Assembly: GCA_030686995.1 (NCBI GenBank)
Contig: CM060684.1
Span: 11,269,897 to 11,333,896 of the forward strand
Direction: 5' to 3'
DNA: 64,000 nt
DNA from: Artemisia argyi
Taxonomy: Eukaryota > Streptophyta > Magnoliopsida > Asterales > Asteraceae
Shown: positions 23,666-35,640 of the stretch, piece after piece
How the letters are laid out: each line of letters starts with the position of its first letter
Numbering within the stretch: the stretch's first letter is position 1
Notes under the pieces: model-generated
The model's database searches: none
What the model saw: the letters and a program-made list of their open reading frames with translations, nothing else
What the model was told of the DNA's origin: nothing
Made by a program: the position numbers and the translations under genes

Positions 23666-23960
23666 TGTGATCACTAAGAATCGGTTTCTGGAGGTCGAGG
23701 TTGATCGAAATACATCATGATACTACAGAGAGAAAGTAGAGAGAGAAAGGTGAAGAAGACAATGTTTATTAGATTAGAACAAATGAAGGTTACACAATGA
23801 TTTCCCACACCCCTCATGGAGAGTCATGAGGGGTATTTATAGGTTCAACACATTACATGTTTGCCTAATGTACATAAGTAGTCCCTAAAGGCACAACTTG
23901 CTACATATCTAGTCAAATTCACTTGTGTGACATTATCTTTATAAAAGAGTGAAGCTAACA
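23666..23960 (-). repeat. N2 5' LTR
   Basis: 295 bp, tgtgatcactaag to aagctaaca on the plus strand. Has about 15 bp (around 23925-23940) that the other LTR lacks. Confidence 0.9.
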
Positions 23961-26400
23961 AAGCACTTTGGCTTAATCCAATCAACCGCTTTGATCTATC
24001 TCTGTAGATCTTGATTCCAAGGATGTATGCTGCTTCCCCTAAATCCTTCATAGAAAAACATTTACCAATATAAGACTTAACCTCCTTTAAACTTGGTATA
24101 TGGTTTTTCATGATCAATATGTCATCAACATATAGAATAAGGAAAGTAACATTACTCCCACTAGCTTTGTGATATACACATGGCTCATCAAGATTTTGAG
24201 TAAATCCAAACTTTTTTATTTCTTCATCAAAATCTTCTATTCCATTGCCGTGATGCTTGCTTCAATCCAAAAATGGATATTTGAAGTTTGCATACACGGT
24301 TTGGAAATTCTGGATTCATAAACCTTTTAGGCTGCACCATATAGATGTCTTCATCTAGGCGACCATTTAAGAAGGCTGTTTTGACATCCATTTGCCATAT
24401 CTCATAGTCATAGTACGCAGTTGTAGCTATGAGGATCCTAATAGCTCTAATGTCAGCTACAGTTGAAAATGTCTCCTCATAGTCAACACCATATGTTTGG
24501 GTAAAGCCTTTAGCTACCGAACGAGCTTTATAGGTGTGTACATTACCATCCATGTCAATTTTCTTCTTGAAGAGCCACTTACTTTCAACTACCTTGACAT
24601 TGGGAGGAAGGTCTACTTTAATCCAGACATCATTTACTTTCATGGACTGCATTTCCCCATTCATAGCAGCTTTCCATTTTTCCTTTTCAGGACTATTAAT
24701 GGCCGCTCTATAACTAGCAGGTTCATCAAGATCCCCTAGTATAGTTTCCTCACATTCTACATTAAGACACTTACGTTCAGTAGGTTTCACTGTTCTTATA
24801 GATCTGCAAAGGGGAACCACTTCAACTTCAGGTGGAGGACCTAGACTTTCAGGTTCCACAGGAAGTGTGCTAGTGTTTTCAGAAGGTGATGTATCTTTTA
24901 GATCATCTTCGAGATCATAAACTCTCCCACTGAATTCTTGAGATATGAGATTCTTTTCCAAGAAATTTCCATACCTAGCCACAATGACTTTATTCTCTAG
25001 TGGACAGTAGATGTAGTAACCCGTCGTTTCCTTTGGGTATCCTACGAAGATACACTTAACAGATCTTTGTTGGAGTTTATCTGGTGAGTCCTGTTTAACA
25101 AACGCCTTACAATCCCAGACCTTTAAGTAAGACAAGTTGGGAGCTTTTCCAGTCCATAATTCATATGGAGTCTTATCAACCTTCTTAGTCAGAACCATAT
25201 TCAATATGCGAATAGCAGTTTCAAGGGCATAGTGCCAAAAAGATAAGGGAAGAGTTGTAAGATTGAACATTGATCGCCCTATGTCTAACAACGTACGATT
25301 TCTCCTTTCAGATACACCATTTTGTTGTAGAGTATAAGGAGATGTGAGTTATTGGACAATACCACACTCAGCTAAAAAATCTTTAAACTCTTGGCTTAAA
25401 TATTCACCACCTCTATCGGATCGAAGGGCCTTAATCTTCTTACCGATTTGTAATTCTACTTCACTTTTAAAAACCTTGAATGTCTCAAGGACTTCATGTT
25501 CATGTTTAAGTAAAAAAACATAACCATAACGACTGTAATCATCTGTAAAGGTCAAGAAGTAGATAGCACCGCGTTTTGACACATGTCTAAGTGGACCACA
25601 CACATCAGAGTGTATTAATCCAAGTAGTTCTGTAGCCCTTTCAGGTTTATCTGAAAAAGGTTTCTTTGTCATCTTCCCAGATAGCAAGATTCGAAATTAT
25701 CAAATGATTCATCATTGATATTTTTCAAAAACCCATCATGTTGCAGCTTTTCCATGCGATTCTTGCCAATATATGCACGACGACAGTGCGAAAGATAAGA
25801 CGAATCCAAGTTAGACTTGATTCTCTTATTGCTAATGCTATACACAGAATTATCTCTATTGGACACATGATTTTCCAAATCAATTTCAAACACACCATTT
25901 ATTGGAATTGCATTAAAGTATAAAACATTATTTAAAGAAACTGAAATTTCATTATTAATAAATGTGTGAATAAAACCATTATCTAATAACAAAGAAACTG
26001 AAATGACACCTCTAATTATAGAAGGTGCATAATAAATATTATTCAAAACTAGAATTAAACCCGAAGGTAAGACTAAATCGAATGTCCCTATAGCTTAAAC
26101 AGCTGCATGTATGTCATTCCCTATGCACAAGTATCTTTCTCCATAGGCCAGCTTCCTTGCTCCTCTAAGTCCCTGCGATGTGTTACAAATATGAGTACCA
26201 CATCCCGTATAATAGACCCAAGCAATATGCTTACGAGGAAAAGAAAATAATTCAATCATAAAATTACCTAAAGTGCTTGCGACGTTACCAGGTTTTTTAC
26301 TTTGTTGAGGTGCAACTCTTCTAGGAACAATGGACAGTTCTGCTTCCAATTTACAGGAGTGTTGCAATAGTGACAAGCAGCCATATCCTTGTTGGTGTTC
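23961..26400 (-). pseudogene. Copia-2 pol: protease, integrase and most of RT, degenerate
   Basis: Reading from 26400 downward: protease-like HIAWVYYTGCGTHICN (catalytic DTG replaced by YTG), GAG-pre-integrase with SLSHCRRAYIGKNRMEKL, integrase with HSDVCGPLRHVS, DDYSRYGYV, RSDRGGEYLSQ and NLSYLKVWDCKAF, then RT with KARSVAKGFTQTYGVDYEE, MDVKTAFLNGRLDEDIYM and FGLKQASRQWN. The YVDD strand follows near 24120-24140 in another frame. Frames change at about 24230, 25300-25350, 25680 and 26050-26100. The protein is close to Copia-1 throughout. Dead. Confidence 0.9.
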
Positions 26401-27176
26401 TCCTGCTTTTTAAGCATTTTCTGATGGGTCAGAACTTGTTTACCATTGCCTTTACCCTTGTGATTCGCATGTTGCGGTTTGTTAGACTTGTTGGGCTTAG
26501 TAATCCTACCACTTTGTATTGCCATAACCGCAGGTGTAGGTGCCTTCTTTGAAAAACCTTTCTAAAAGTCAATGAGCATTGCATGTAACTCACTGATTGT
26601 CTTCCTCGTGCAATGCATATTGTAGTTGCACACAAACTCACTATACAAATCCTAATTAAGAGATCTCATAATGAGGCTAACATACCCACTTTGCACATAA
26701 CCACAGCCGAGTTGCTCCAATTGGTCCAAATAACTTTTCATCTCCAACACATGGGTACTCACTTGTTTGCTTGCATCCTGCTTACAACTGTGCAGAGATT
26801 ATATTAGATCATATAATTCTACAGCAGGTGGCTTCTCAAACATTCACTTGAGTTCATTGATCATGTCCATGGGACCAAAGTTCTCAAATTGCTTCTGCAA
26901 TTGAGTGTCCATCCCAGCCAACATAAGACAAGCCACATCATTGTGCTTCTCATACTCAATGTTATATGCTTCATGTTATGCATTTGATGCAGTACCAGCA
27001 TGAGCAGTAGGAAGAGGCTTACTAATATAATCAAGTCTTTTGGCCATCCGCAGAACAATTCTCAAACCGCGATGCCAATCATTGAAATTTTGCGTACCAT
27101 TCAACTTTTCTCAATCAATCATTTGCTTGAACGCAGAACTCATGTTGCTCATATTAGTGTTTTCGGGTGTAGCCAT
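26401..27176 (-). pseudogene. Copia-2 gag with several stops
   Basis: Starts ATG at 27176 (MATPENTNMSNMSSAFKQMI) and continues with NFNDWHRGLRIVLRMAKRLD-like text, EKPPAVELYDL and NYNMHCTRKTISELHAMLID, homologous to the Copia-1 gag. Stops occur near 27115 and at several later points. The zinc knuckle reads CHYCNTPVNWKQNC: the expected Gly-His pair is Val-Asn, so the metal-binding His is lost. Confidence 0.85.
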
Positions 27177-28575
27177 CTCTACAGAAGAAAATTCAAAAGT
27201 TAGTACTTTCGATAATAAATTTTCACGAAAATTAAATACCCAAGGTTCATAATCATATAACCATTTAATTTCCACTTGAAAAACTCAGATCCAAAATTGA
27301 CATAGGTTTATCACATCAGTTGATCTGCTAGTGATGACGGTATTCAATTAGGTACGAGTCGAGCCTCAATTGCCAATATTCAATTGCAATTCCTAGAATT
27401 GATGGGATTTACATATTTTGCCAACCGCAGTTACAATGTAAGCATGTTTTATCCCCATCTAATACCTTGAGTGATCAGATCCCACTATCAACTCAATTAA
27501 GTTAACCAACTTAAGAAACTTCAAACTTAAATAATTCCATCACACCAGTCGATCTACTAGTAATGAAATCATGTAATTTGCCTTTCCATTGTGATCTATC
27601 CAAGATACACCCTGATGTAAACTACAACTTCAGGTTTTTCCGTATCATTGGATGGCATATAAATTAAATTTAAGGGTAGTAATTTGATGTGTGCTTATCA
27701 AAATATGTACAAAGATGTCATGTATTCATCTTGTATCATATGTTTTTATGTAAAAACTTTTACTCATTAGTTTCTTAACGGAGCAAAATCAACAAAGTTT
27801 TAATTGAGGCATTGAGAAACTTACAACTTTGCCTTAGATGCTTCGTACGTATATGGTTGTTTGGTGAGACTAATTTGACGCACAAGCGAGCGTAGAAACA
27901 GAGGTGGTCCGAAGATCCTTAAAAACCCGTTTCCACTTATACCCACCACTCTAGTTTGTCATAATTAGCTCAGCCTTTCGACCATTTTAGTACAGTTGCA
28001 TCAATCAATCAAAAGTTCATGATTTTTAAAAGCTTAAAACTTAATTGCACCATTATTAAGTCAAGTTTATGATTTTTATTTTCAAAAATACCCTTTGTTT
28101 ACTATCATGTCACAAATACATATAGACAAATAGCAATTAAAGAAAAAAAATAAACAACTTACATAATGAACATGCAAAATAAATCAATTAACATACAACA
28201 TACATAATTGATTTAATATACGATTTAAATGGGGTCTTCCCCAATATTAGGTCTTCCCTAATTACATAAATAATGATTTTTAGTAATTAAACAAGTCTTA
28301 ACAATCTATTACTAAAACCATAATTAAATAAATCACATAATTTAGCATGTTGCAATCAATATCAAAATCAGGTCAAAACATTATAATCCATGACAAAACA
28401 TGCATGTTTTTGTCATGGATACCCACATAGCACTTATTATATCAATAATCAAGTCAAGGATCACATACACAAATTAATGACATATAACAAATATTCATTA
28501 ATAACACATAAAATTAGGGTAATCGACCCTACATAAAAAAATTAGGGTTTGCAAATTTTTAAAACCCTAGAACAC
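27177..28575 (-). other. Copia-2 leader, left part
   Basis: Non-coding leader resembling the leader of Copia-1. It is split from its last part (35555-35625) by element E at 28575/28576. Confidence 0.75.
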
Positions 28576-29970
28576 TGATGAGGCGAAAAGTGTTACGCTT
28601 TTAGGGGGTCATTTAAGCCCTAATTCGTATTTATTTGATCAAATATTGCCTTAAATCGTTTCTTTTATCATTTTAGGTACTTTTGGGAAGAAATCTAGAA
28701 AAGGAGCTATTTTGGACGTTTTTGGAGCATAAAAGTGAAGAAAACGGCAAAGTCTCAAAAATTCCAAGCTGGAACAGTTCTTGACGGTGTCACGTGCAAA
28801 TGGTGACGGCGTCAAGTGTTGACTACGAGGTGGAAGTGAAGATTGAACTTGACGGGCCAGTATTTTCAACTATGGAGGTGACGGCGTCAACCTTGGTGGT
28901 CAGATTCTGGAATTGTACCTTAGACGGCGTCAAGAAGGGGGTCAGGAAACCCTAGTCGGCGGCTTGACGGCGTCAGCCCACAAAAACTATATATATTCTT
29001 GCCTTATTTCATATTTGAGTGTGGAACTTGTGTGGAACTTTGTGGGGAAATTTTAGGGAACAACCCTAGCACGAACTTAACAGCTTTTCTAAGGGTTTTT
29101 CACCCTTGTATCTTCCATGATTAATTAAAGATAAGTCTCCATTAAATTCATACAATATGTCTATGTGTTGTGTGATTTATGCTTGTGCTTGTCTTTACTT
29201 TAACATGCTAGGCTAGATTTCTCTTGTGTTTGCTTAGATCTAATGAAACCTAACTATTAATTATTGGTTGTTGGTGTGTTATTGATTGTATTGGATGAAT
29301 GTTTATCGATGTTAGGCTCGGAAAAACTGGCTAATCTCTTATATGGTAACATGCTTGAACGTTCCGGGAAACATGACTCACATGTGCACCGCGGTTATTT
29401 GGTAGTATTTAATGCATAGGTGAATTCTAGTGATCTCTTGGTTAGGATACTAAACGTGTCGCCATAGAGTGAAGTAGGAGCTTATAGAGTTAGGGAAGAT
29501 TGTGCACGGCCCTACGACTAGTATTAAGGAATACACCCGTCATCCACGCAATTGTAACACACTAATTAACCGGTAAGAGATAGTTAGGGAGTAAAGAAAT
29601 CTAAGTAAACACAATTTTCCACCATATAGTTTTCACAACCATTTCATTTTCTTATTTATTTTATTTTTATTGCATAAGTAGTTTAATTGGGTTAGTTGGC
29701 TAGCAACTAATTCCGCCACTCCTCTAAAAACCGAGATTTTACTAGCTTTCCATAATATATAAAAATACAAAAAAGAATCATCCCTCATCCCTAGACCTAA
29801 TTAGAGTAGTTTTCAATCCTAACGAATACTATTCCCTGTGAGAGAACTATCAATCCCCCGGTACTTGCCACTTCACTATACTACATCGGTCAGGTACACT
29901 GCCTGGTGGGGATTGCAAGCTTCTCAAGATCCCTTTAGAGGTAAAACCTAGTGCGTGGTCCCGCGCATCA
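28576..29970 (+). repeat. E 5' LTR
   Basis: 1,395 bp, with a TATA-like box (actatatatattc) at about 28985-28997 and a cluster of TGACGGCGTCA palindromes just upstream. Confidence 0.92.
28781..28978 (+). promoter_or_regulatory. Cluster of TGACGGCGTCA palindromes upstream of the E LTR TATA box
   Basis: Sites or near-sites at about 28781, 28803, 28849 (half), 28879, 28922, 28966. TGACG half sites facing each other are the core recognised by plant bZIP/TGA factors. The cluster ends a few bases before the TATA-like sequence, where a promoter-proximal enhancer would lie. The same cluster is in LTR2 at about 34342-34556. Confidence 0.55.
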
Positions 29971-29976
29971 AGTTTT

Positions 29977-29995
29977 TGGCGCCGCTGCTGGGGAA
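29977..29995 (+). other. E primer-binding site, Athila/Tat type
   Basis: tggcgccgctgctggggaa, six bases after the 5' LTR. Confidence 0.85.
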
Positions 29996-30149
29996 TAGTT
30001 ATTGTTTAGGTTGAATTTTATTTTTCTTAGGTCTACTCACTAGTTCCTTTCTAGTGACATTTTATTTTATTTTTCTAGGATTTCTTGTAGTCTATCTTTT
30101 TCTTTGTGCTTTTGTTTGTAAGTTTCCATTGACTATTCCGTTTGCCATT

Positions 30150-31346
30150 ATGGAGAACGCGAATCCGCAAAAATCTTCAACCAATCGACCGAATCCACTT
30201 CATAATCTACCCTTATCACTCCAAAATAACATCTTGATGTTCCGACAACTTCATGATGAATCTTTTCCCAAAGCATGGGCTCGTTTCAAATATTTACTAC
30301 AAGAAGTCCTTCACCATATTCTTGATTTTTTGCCTCTACTCCAATTATTTCACACTCGTATCGACTACGAAACCCAAAAGAGGCTCGACTATGTAACGGA
30401 TGGGAAGTTTTGGGGATATGATGTTAAAAACGTATGGGAAACCTTTGAGATTCACTCCCAATTCCGAAGTGGAATGTGGAACCCAAAAAACATAAATGTA
30501 GACCTATTTTCAATTTGGAAGGATCAATCAAAAAGTTTGTTTGGGGATGAATATGTTAGGATACCTAAGTGGATGTCATGTAACACCATTGTACAAAACA
30601 AACACATAGGTAATTTAGATACAATGGAGGATAAAGCGAAGAATCCAAGTCCACCAAGTACTCCACAACTCCCACCATCATTTGTGGCATACACACCACC
30701 CGTGACTTACCCGGATGAAGTAGAAGAGACTATAGGAACCCCAATTGAGGTCGAACCATTGGACCAAACACAACTAGAGGAAATAGGTTTGAATACTTGT
30801 AGTCATAACCTTTCTCTTAGTTCCAAGGAAGTTCCTAGTTTTGATGAATCGGAGCCTCAACCAAAACCATTACCTAATCTTCCATCCTTGGATGAGAATT
30901 TTGGAATTCAAATAGGATCCGATCCACCCATCAACCCATTTAGTTCGGATAGTTTTGGGATAAAGGTAGTGGACTCTAAGCCTTGTAGAGAGGAAGCCAA
31001 TATAGGAGTGGAACATAACCTTACATACTTACATCACCCATTTTTGAGTGATCACAAGAAACATTATGGGTTTAAACCGGGTTTATTAGGTCAAGATAGA
31101 TTCTCAACTAGGAGTCTCTTGAAGTTGATAGAAGATGATCCCTTTCTAGGAGAAAATCTAAATCCAGCCATTAAACCAATTGGATTAGGTAAAGTTATGT
31201 TGATAGGAGCACACCCCTTCGAGCATATAATCCATCCACCACTCTTTCCTCTCGAGGCATACTTCCACCAAGATGGTGTGTATCACTACTATCACCCGCA
31301 CTTAATCCTAAGTGTAGGGAAAACCCTCCCTTTATCCGTGAAATAA
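30150..31346 (+). CDS. Gag-like ORF of element E
   Basis: 398 codons from ATG 30150 (MENANPQKSSTNRPN); an in-frame ATG at 30054 would add a hydrophobic stretch that looks like translated leader, so I prefer 30150. Residues about 30-100 (MFRQLHDESFPKAWARFKYL and VTDGKFWGYDVKNVWETFE) match the core of Athila/Tat Gag, the capsid-forming domain. The remainder is acidic and proline-rich (PPSTPQLPPS, EPQPKPLPNLPSLDENFG) and ends HHPFLSDHKKHYGFKPG and YHYYHPHLILSVGKTLPLS. This C-terminal type I associate with Asteraceae Athila-like elements. No zinc knuckle, protease or pol follows. The frame is intact despite about 2.6 percent LTR divergence. Directly after the stop comes an aagcgctacttgggaggc motif that also follows pol in D. 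Confidence 0.75.
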   Translation: MENANPQKSSTNRPNPLHNLPLSLQNNILMFRQLHDESFPKAWARFKYLLQEVLHHILDFLPLLQLFHTRIDYETQKRLDYVTDGKFWGYDVKNVWETFEIHSQFRSGMWNPKNINVDLFSIWKDQSKSLFGDEYVRIPKWMSCNTIVQNKHIGNLDTMEDKAKNPSPPSTPQLPPSFVAYTPPVTYPDEVEETIGTPIEVEPLDQTQLEEIGLNTCSHNLSLSSKEVPSFDESEPQPKPLPNLPSLDENFGIQIGSDPPINPFSSDSFGIKVVDSKPCREEANIGVEHNLTYLHHPFLSDHKKHYGFKPGLLGQDRFSTRSLLKLIEDDPFLGENLNPAIKPIGLGKVMLIGAHPFEHIIHPPLFPLEAYFHQDGVYHYYHPHLILSVGKTLPLSVK

Positions 31347-33182
31347 GGGAAGAGTCAGGCTCGTGACTCGAACAAAAACAAGCGCTACTTGGGAGGCAAC
31401 CTAATTTTTAATTGTTTGTTTGCTTACTTGTTTGTTTTATTTGTTTCCGTATGTATGCTTTCTTCTATTGTTTATGATTCATGCTTCTAACTTAAATGTG
31501 AAATTGCTTTATTTTGTTTTTAACTTCGTCTTAATCACATATAAAGGTATTTTTCAAAAGCTAAGTGTAAGGGAATCTCAAAATTTGTTTATAAGAACAA
31601 TATCGAACATGAATCACAACAATAATAAATTAGCATATATATTAGTATTTGTTAGAGTCAAATGCTTGTATCGAGTCATAATGAATGTTTTGCAGGATTT
31701 CCAGGAAGTAAGGCATAGGTTTTCCAAGAAATTTTCCAGAAACTCAACATAAAATTTCTGTCAGACCACTCTGACGGCGTCACAGTTTACACTGGACGGC
31801 GTCAGGTGTAAAAATCTGGAAAAATATATATTTACGAGTTTTGTTTCTCTAACGGAACCTTTATGTTTGCTTAAATCTTAACTTATAAACTCCAGGAAAT
31901 CTGCAAATATTCATTCCACAAGTATTATATCTTATTTGTTTTCTAGTTTGGCAATATATATATAGATTTGTACCGCCGATGTTATGCAAGGTTTCTTGTC
32001 GTCTTTTTCAGATTTAACAGGTTATTTCGGACAAGGAGATGATTTATATTCTGGAAGGGAAGCTTTGAAAGCTCATTTTCTTGGAAGAAGATCTAACCAT
32101 GTTACTTCATTATCCACACCGAGCGAATCAGGGGAGTATTTGATTTCATTCTTTTACCTTTTTATCTTTTTACATCCTTATTTTCGAACATTGGGGACAA
32201 TGTTCAACTTAAGTGAAGGGGGTAAATTTGGGAAAATTAATGATACCTTAGAGGATACCACTACGCTTGATTTTTGCTTGTTTAATGGTAGGTGTGTAAT
32301 AAAACTGAAAGAAACACTTGTTAGGGTAATTTTAGCGCCAATTAAATTTTTTTTACAACATCTAGGAGTGAAACTTTGGTATTAATGAGCGTCTCATGGA
32401 TAGGAGATTGTATGACTAGCACAAAAACCGTACCACTCAAAAATTTCTACCCAAATATGTGAGGTTCGCCCCTAGAATTGTTAGGAAAAGAAGCATTCAT
32501 TTTTAATGCTTATGAGTGTACCGGTAGTACTTAGATTCTAGAAATTGCGTTAGTGACTATTCCGAGTCCACAAGTGAGACTAAATTCGTGTAGTTAGGAT
32601 TTACTACATGATAAGAGGCATTAGGATAACCCTTGTTTTAAACCTGTATTATAATTACATTGGCTACATTGGTCAAGTATTTCTCCCACACCTTTGTGAT
32701 GTACTCATTTTTGGTACACGATACCCCTAGTACACCCCTCAGAGCCTATCTTTTTCATTTCTTACTTTAAGCATCTTACTTAAAGGAAGAATTTGTTTAC
32801 AATCCACCCCCAAATGTGCAACCAAATCGCCTTAACCTACCTTGTATGCACTCATCTTTAGTGCATTATCGTTATGTGTTTAAACCCTTTGTTAATTGTC
32901 TAGTTGGTTACATTGTTGCTAAGTCGAGTCATATCTTGTACATATTGTTTTGAGATGATTGGGACAAATGCGTAAAGTACTAGTGTTATGGAGTAATGGG
33001 GAAGAACATCATTTATTACCCCCATATGTGCAAATCATTTTAAAAAGTACTCCAAGTGTTTTGATTATCTTGATTCGAGTCATTAGTTTATTTTATTTTA
33101 AAGTATGTAAAAGTTCAAGTGTAAGGGGAGAACCGAGGCCCCTAGTGATGTATTATTTTGGATGGTAGGGTAAAAATGTATG

Positions 33183-33184
<2 letters not shown>

Positions 33185-33238
<54 letters not shown>
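33185..33238. repeat. (TA)n array next to a Helitron
   Basis: Perfect alternating AT for about 54 bp, abutting the Helitron end at 33239. Confidence 0.95.
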
Positions 33239-33239
<1 letters not shown>

Positions 33240-33537
33240 TAGACGAGTACCTGTGCATAGCAACTGGATTTCTAGCGGCAAACAGTTATACTTTTGATGT
33301 TGTGCTTCTAAGTTGTGTGTGTTTAATGTGTTAGGTTTGGAATGGAATAAAGAAGTTGCCATAAATAGATTTCAACTTCACATTTAATACTTTCCGCAAT
33401 TTAAAATTTCCAGCCATGTTTCAACTTCTCATTCAATACTTTCCGTTATTAAGTGTTATAAGGGCATTATGGGGATTGACCAAAAATTCAGTTTTCACAT
33501 TTCACTTTGACCGTTTTCATTTTATAAGTAGTATAGA
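33239..33537 (-). mobile_element. Non-autonomous Helitron, 299 bp
   Basis: On the minus strand it starts TCTATACTACTTATAAAATG (5' TC) and ends CAGGTACTCGTCTAG (3' CTAG), inserted between A and T as Helitrons are. Its 3' end is the same sequence as the one at 43698-43716. The subterminal hairpin is degenerate. No coding. Confidence 0.8.
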
Positions 33538-34135
33538 TTGAAAAAAAAATTAGAAAAAAGAGAAAAAGAAAAGTAGAAAAACATACGGACTACCATCCGC
33601 CTCTATCTTTTATTTATGTTTTGTTTTATTTCATTTTAGTTTTTGATTAGCTTAGTCGAGTCGAGTCTTGGCTTAGCAACGCCACATTGTATATGTAATC
33701 GACCAAGATGATTGACTTGCCACCACTAAAAACATCCTTTATCCACCAAACCCGTGTTTATCATATCCCTACACCCCCCATTATAGCCCTTTTCTAAAGC
33801 CCTCTTTGATAGTTATCCTAGGTGCTTACGCCTAGTGGAGAAGGTTTTCGATCCTTTCCCAAGCCTATGGTAATCGACGTACTATGACAGGTAGTGAGTG
33901 ATATTTTCCATTTCCATGTATGTTATATTTTCCTATTAACACCCGAGAGATGTGAGTATCCAAACACTATTTGAGAGGTGCTAGTGTATTTTCTCCATGC
34001 TTATTTTGATTGAAGGGGAACGATTAATTGTTGTAATTACTTTTATGTTAGCATTAAATGACCCCTAACTTGTATTTTGATTAGAATAAAAGCACATTTG
34101 CTTGAGGACAAGCAAATCTCAAGTGTAAGGGTATT

Positions 34136-35554
34136 TGATGAGGCGAAAAGTGTTACGCTTTTAGGGGGTCATTTAAGCCATAATTCGTATTTATTTGATC
34201 AAATATTGCCTTAAATCGTTCCTTTTGTCATTTTAGGCACTTTTGGGAAGAAATCTGGAAAAGGAGCTATTTTGGACGTTTTTGGAGCATAAAAGTGAAG
34301 AAAACGGCAAAGTCTCAAAAAGTCCAAGCTAGAACAGTTCTTGACGGCGTCACGTGCAAATGGTGACGGTTTCAAGTGTTGACTACGAGGTGGAAGTGAA
34401 GATTGAACTTGACGGGCCAGTAGGTTTTTCAACTATGGAGGTGACGGCGTCAACCTTGGTGGTCAAATTCTGGAATTGTACCATAGACAGCGTCAAGAAG
34501 GGGGTCAGGAAACCCTAGTCGGTGGCTTGACGGCGACAGCATCTGCCGTCAGCCCACAAAAACTATATATATTCTTGCCTTATTTCATATTTGAGTGTGG
34601 AACTTGTGTGGAACTTTGTGGGGAATTTTAGGGAACAACCCTAGCACGAACTTAACAGCTTTTCTAAGGGTTTTTCACCATTGTATCTTCCATGATTAAT
34701 TAAAGATAAGTCTCCATTCAATTCATAAAATATGTCTATGTGTTGTGTGATTTATGCTTGCGCTTGTCTTTACTTTAACATGCTAGGCTAGATTTCTCTT
34801 GTGTTGGCTTAGATCTAATGAAACCTAACTATTAATTATTGGTTGTTAGTGTGTTATTGATTGTATTGGATGAATGTTTATTGATGTTAGGCTCGGAAAA
34901 ACTGGCTAATCTCCTATATGGTAACATGCTTGAACGTTCCGGGAAACATGAATCGTATGTGCACCGCGGTTATTTGGTAGTATTTAATGCATAGGTGAAT
35001 TCTAGTGATCTCTTGGTTAGGATACTAAACGTGTCGCCATAGAGTGAAGTAGGAGCTTGTAGAGTTAGGGAAGATTGTGCACGGCCCTACGACTAGTATT
35101 AAGGAATACACCCGTCATCCACGCAATTGTAACACACTAATTAACCGGTAAGAGATAGTTAGGGAGTAAAGAAATCTAAGTAAACACAATTTTTCACCAT
35201 ATAGTTTTCACAACCATTTCATTTTCTTGTTTATTTTATTTTTATTGCATAAGTAGTTTAATTGGGTTAGTTGGCTAGCAACTAATTCCGCCCACTCCTC
35301 TAAAAACCGAGATTTTACTTGCTTTCCATAAAATATAAAAATACAAAAAGAATCATCCCTCATCCCTTGACCTAATTAGAGTAGTTTTCAATCCTAACGA
35401 ACACTATTCCCTGTGAGAGAACGATCAATCCCCCGGTACTTGCAACTTCACTATATACTACATCGGTCAGGTACACTGTCTGGTGGGGATTGCAAGCTTC
35501 TCAAGATCCCTTGAGAGCTAAAACCTAGTGCGTGATCGCAATCCCGCGCATCAA
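34136..35554 (+). repeat. E 3' LTR
   Basis: 1,419 bp. Carries an extra gacagcatctgccgtcagc-type segment near 34535-34552 and a few bases near the end compared with LTR1. Confidence 0.92.
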
Positions 35555-35625
35555 ACACCATAAAAATGTAATAGTCACATAGATTCAATTTTATGTGTTT
35601 CGGTAATTAACTACTCAGTATTAAC

Positions 35626-35640
35626 GGCTCATGATGCCAC
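35626..35640 (-). other. Copia-2 primer-binding site
   Basis: Minus strand gtggcatcatgagcc directly abutting the 5' LTR, the same arrangement as in Copia-1. Confidence 0.8.

Larger units (their letters stand above)
21384..23960 (-). mobile_element. N2: non-autonomous LTR element nested in Copia-2 (same family as F)
   Basis: 2,577 bp, LTRs 21384-21663 (280 bp) and 23666-23960 (295 bp), flanked by aagca at 21379-21383 and 23961-23965. The primer-binding site next to the right LTR shows minus orientation. LTRs differ at about 18 positions plus a 15-bp indel, so the insertion is old, close in age to its host Copia-2. The interior has no gag or pol. In 5' to 3' order it holds a CGAGTA-type array, the core shared with N1 and F, and several ggagggag tracts before the 3' LTR. 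Confidence 0.93.
31347..34135 (+). other. E 3' non-coding internal region
   Basis: Parallels the D region 59265-61784 in reverse orientation (for example ggggacaatgttcaact near 32195 and gaggacaagcaaatctcaag near 34104). Two TGACGGCGTCA-type sites at about 31770 and 31795. A 54-bp (TA)n array (33185-33238) and a Helitron (33239-33537) are inserted. Short ORFs here show no supported product. Confidence 0.7.
28576..35554 (+). mobile_element. E: gag-only, Athila-like Gypsy element nested in Copia-2
   Basis: 6,979 bp, LTRs 28576-29970 (1,395 bp) and 34136-35554 (1,419 bp), both starting tgatgaggcg and ending cgcgcatca, flanked by aacac at 28571-28575 and 35555-35559. The primer-binding site tggcgccgctgctgggg is the form seen in Athila/Tat Gypsy elements. 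LTR divergence is near 2.6 percent by eye, younger than Copia-2. The interior has a gag-like ORF and non-coding sequence but no protease, RT or integrase. It parallels element D immediately downstream of pol, so pol appears deleted. D-like elements could supply proteins. Confidence 0.93.

Noticed and set aside
31984..32385. 133-codon ORF in element E
   Set aside because: Lies in the 3' non-coding region conserved with D; the corresponding stretch of D shows no matching open frame.
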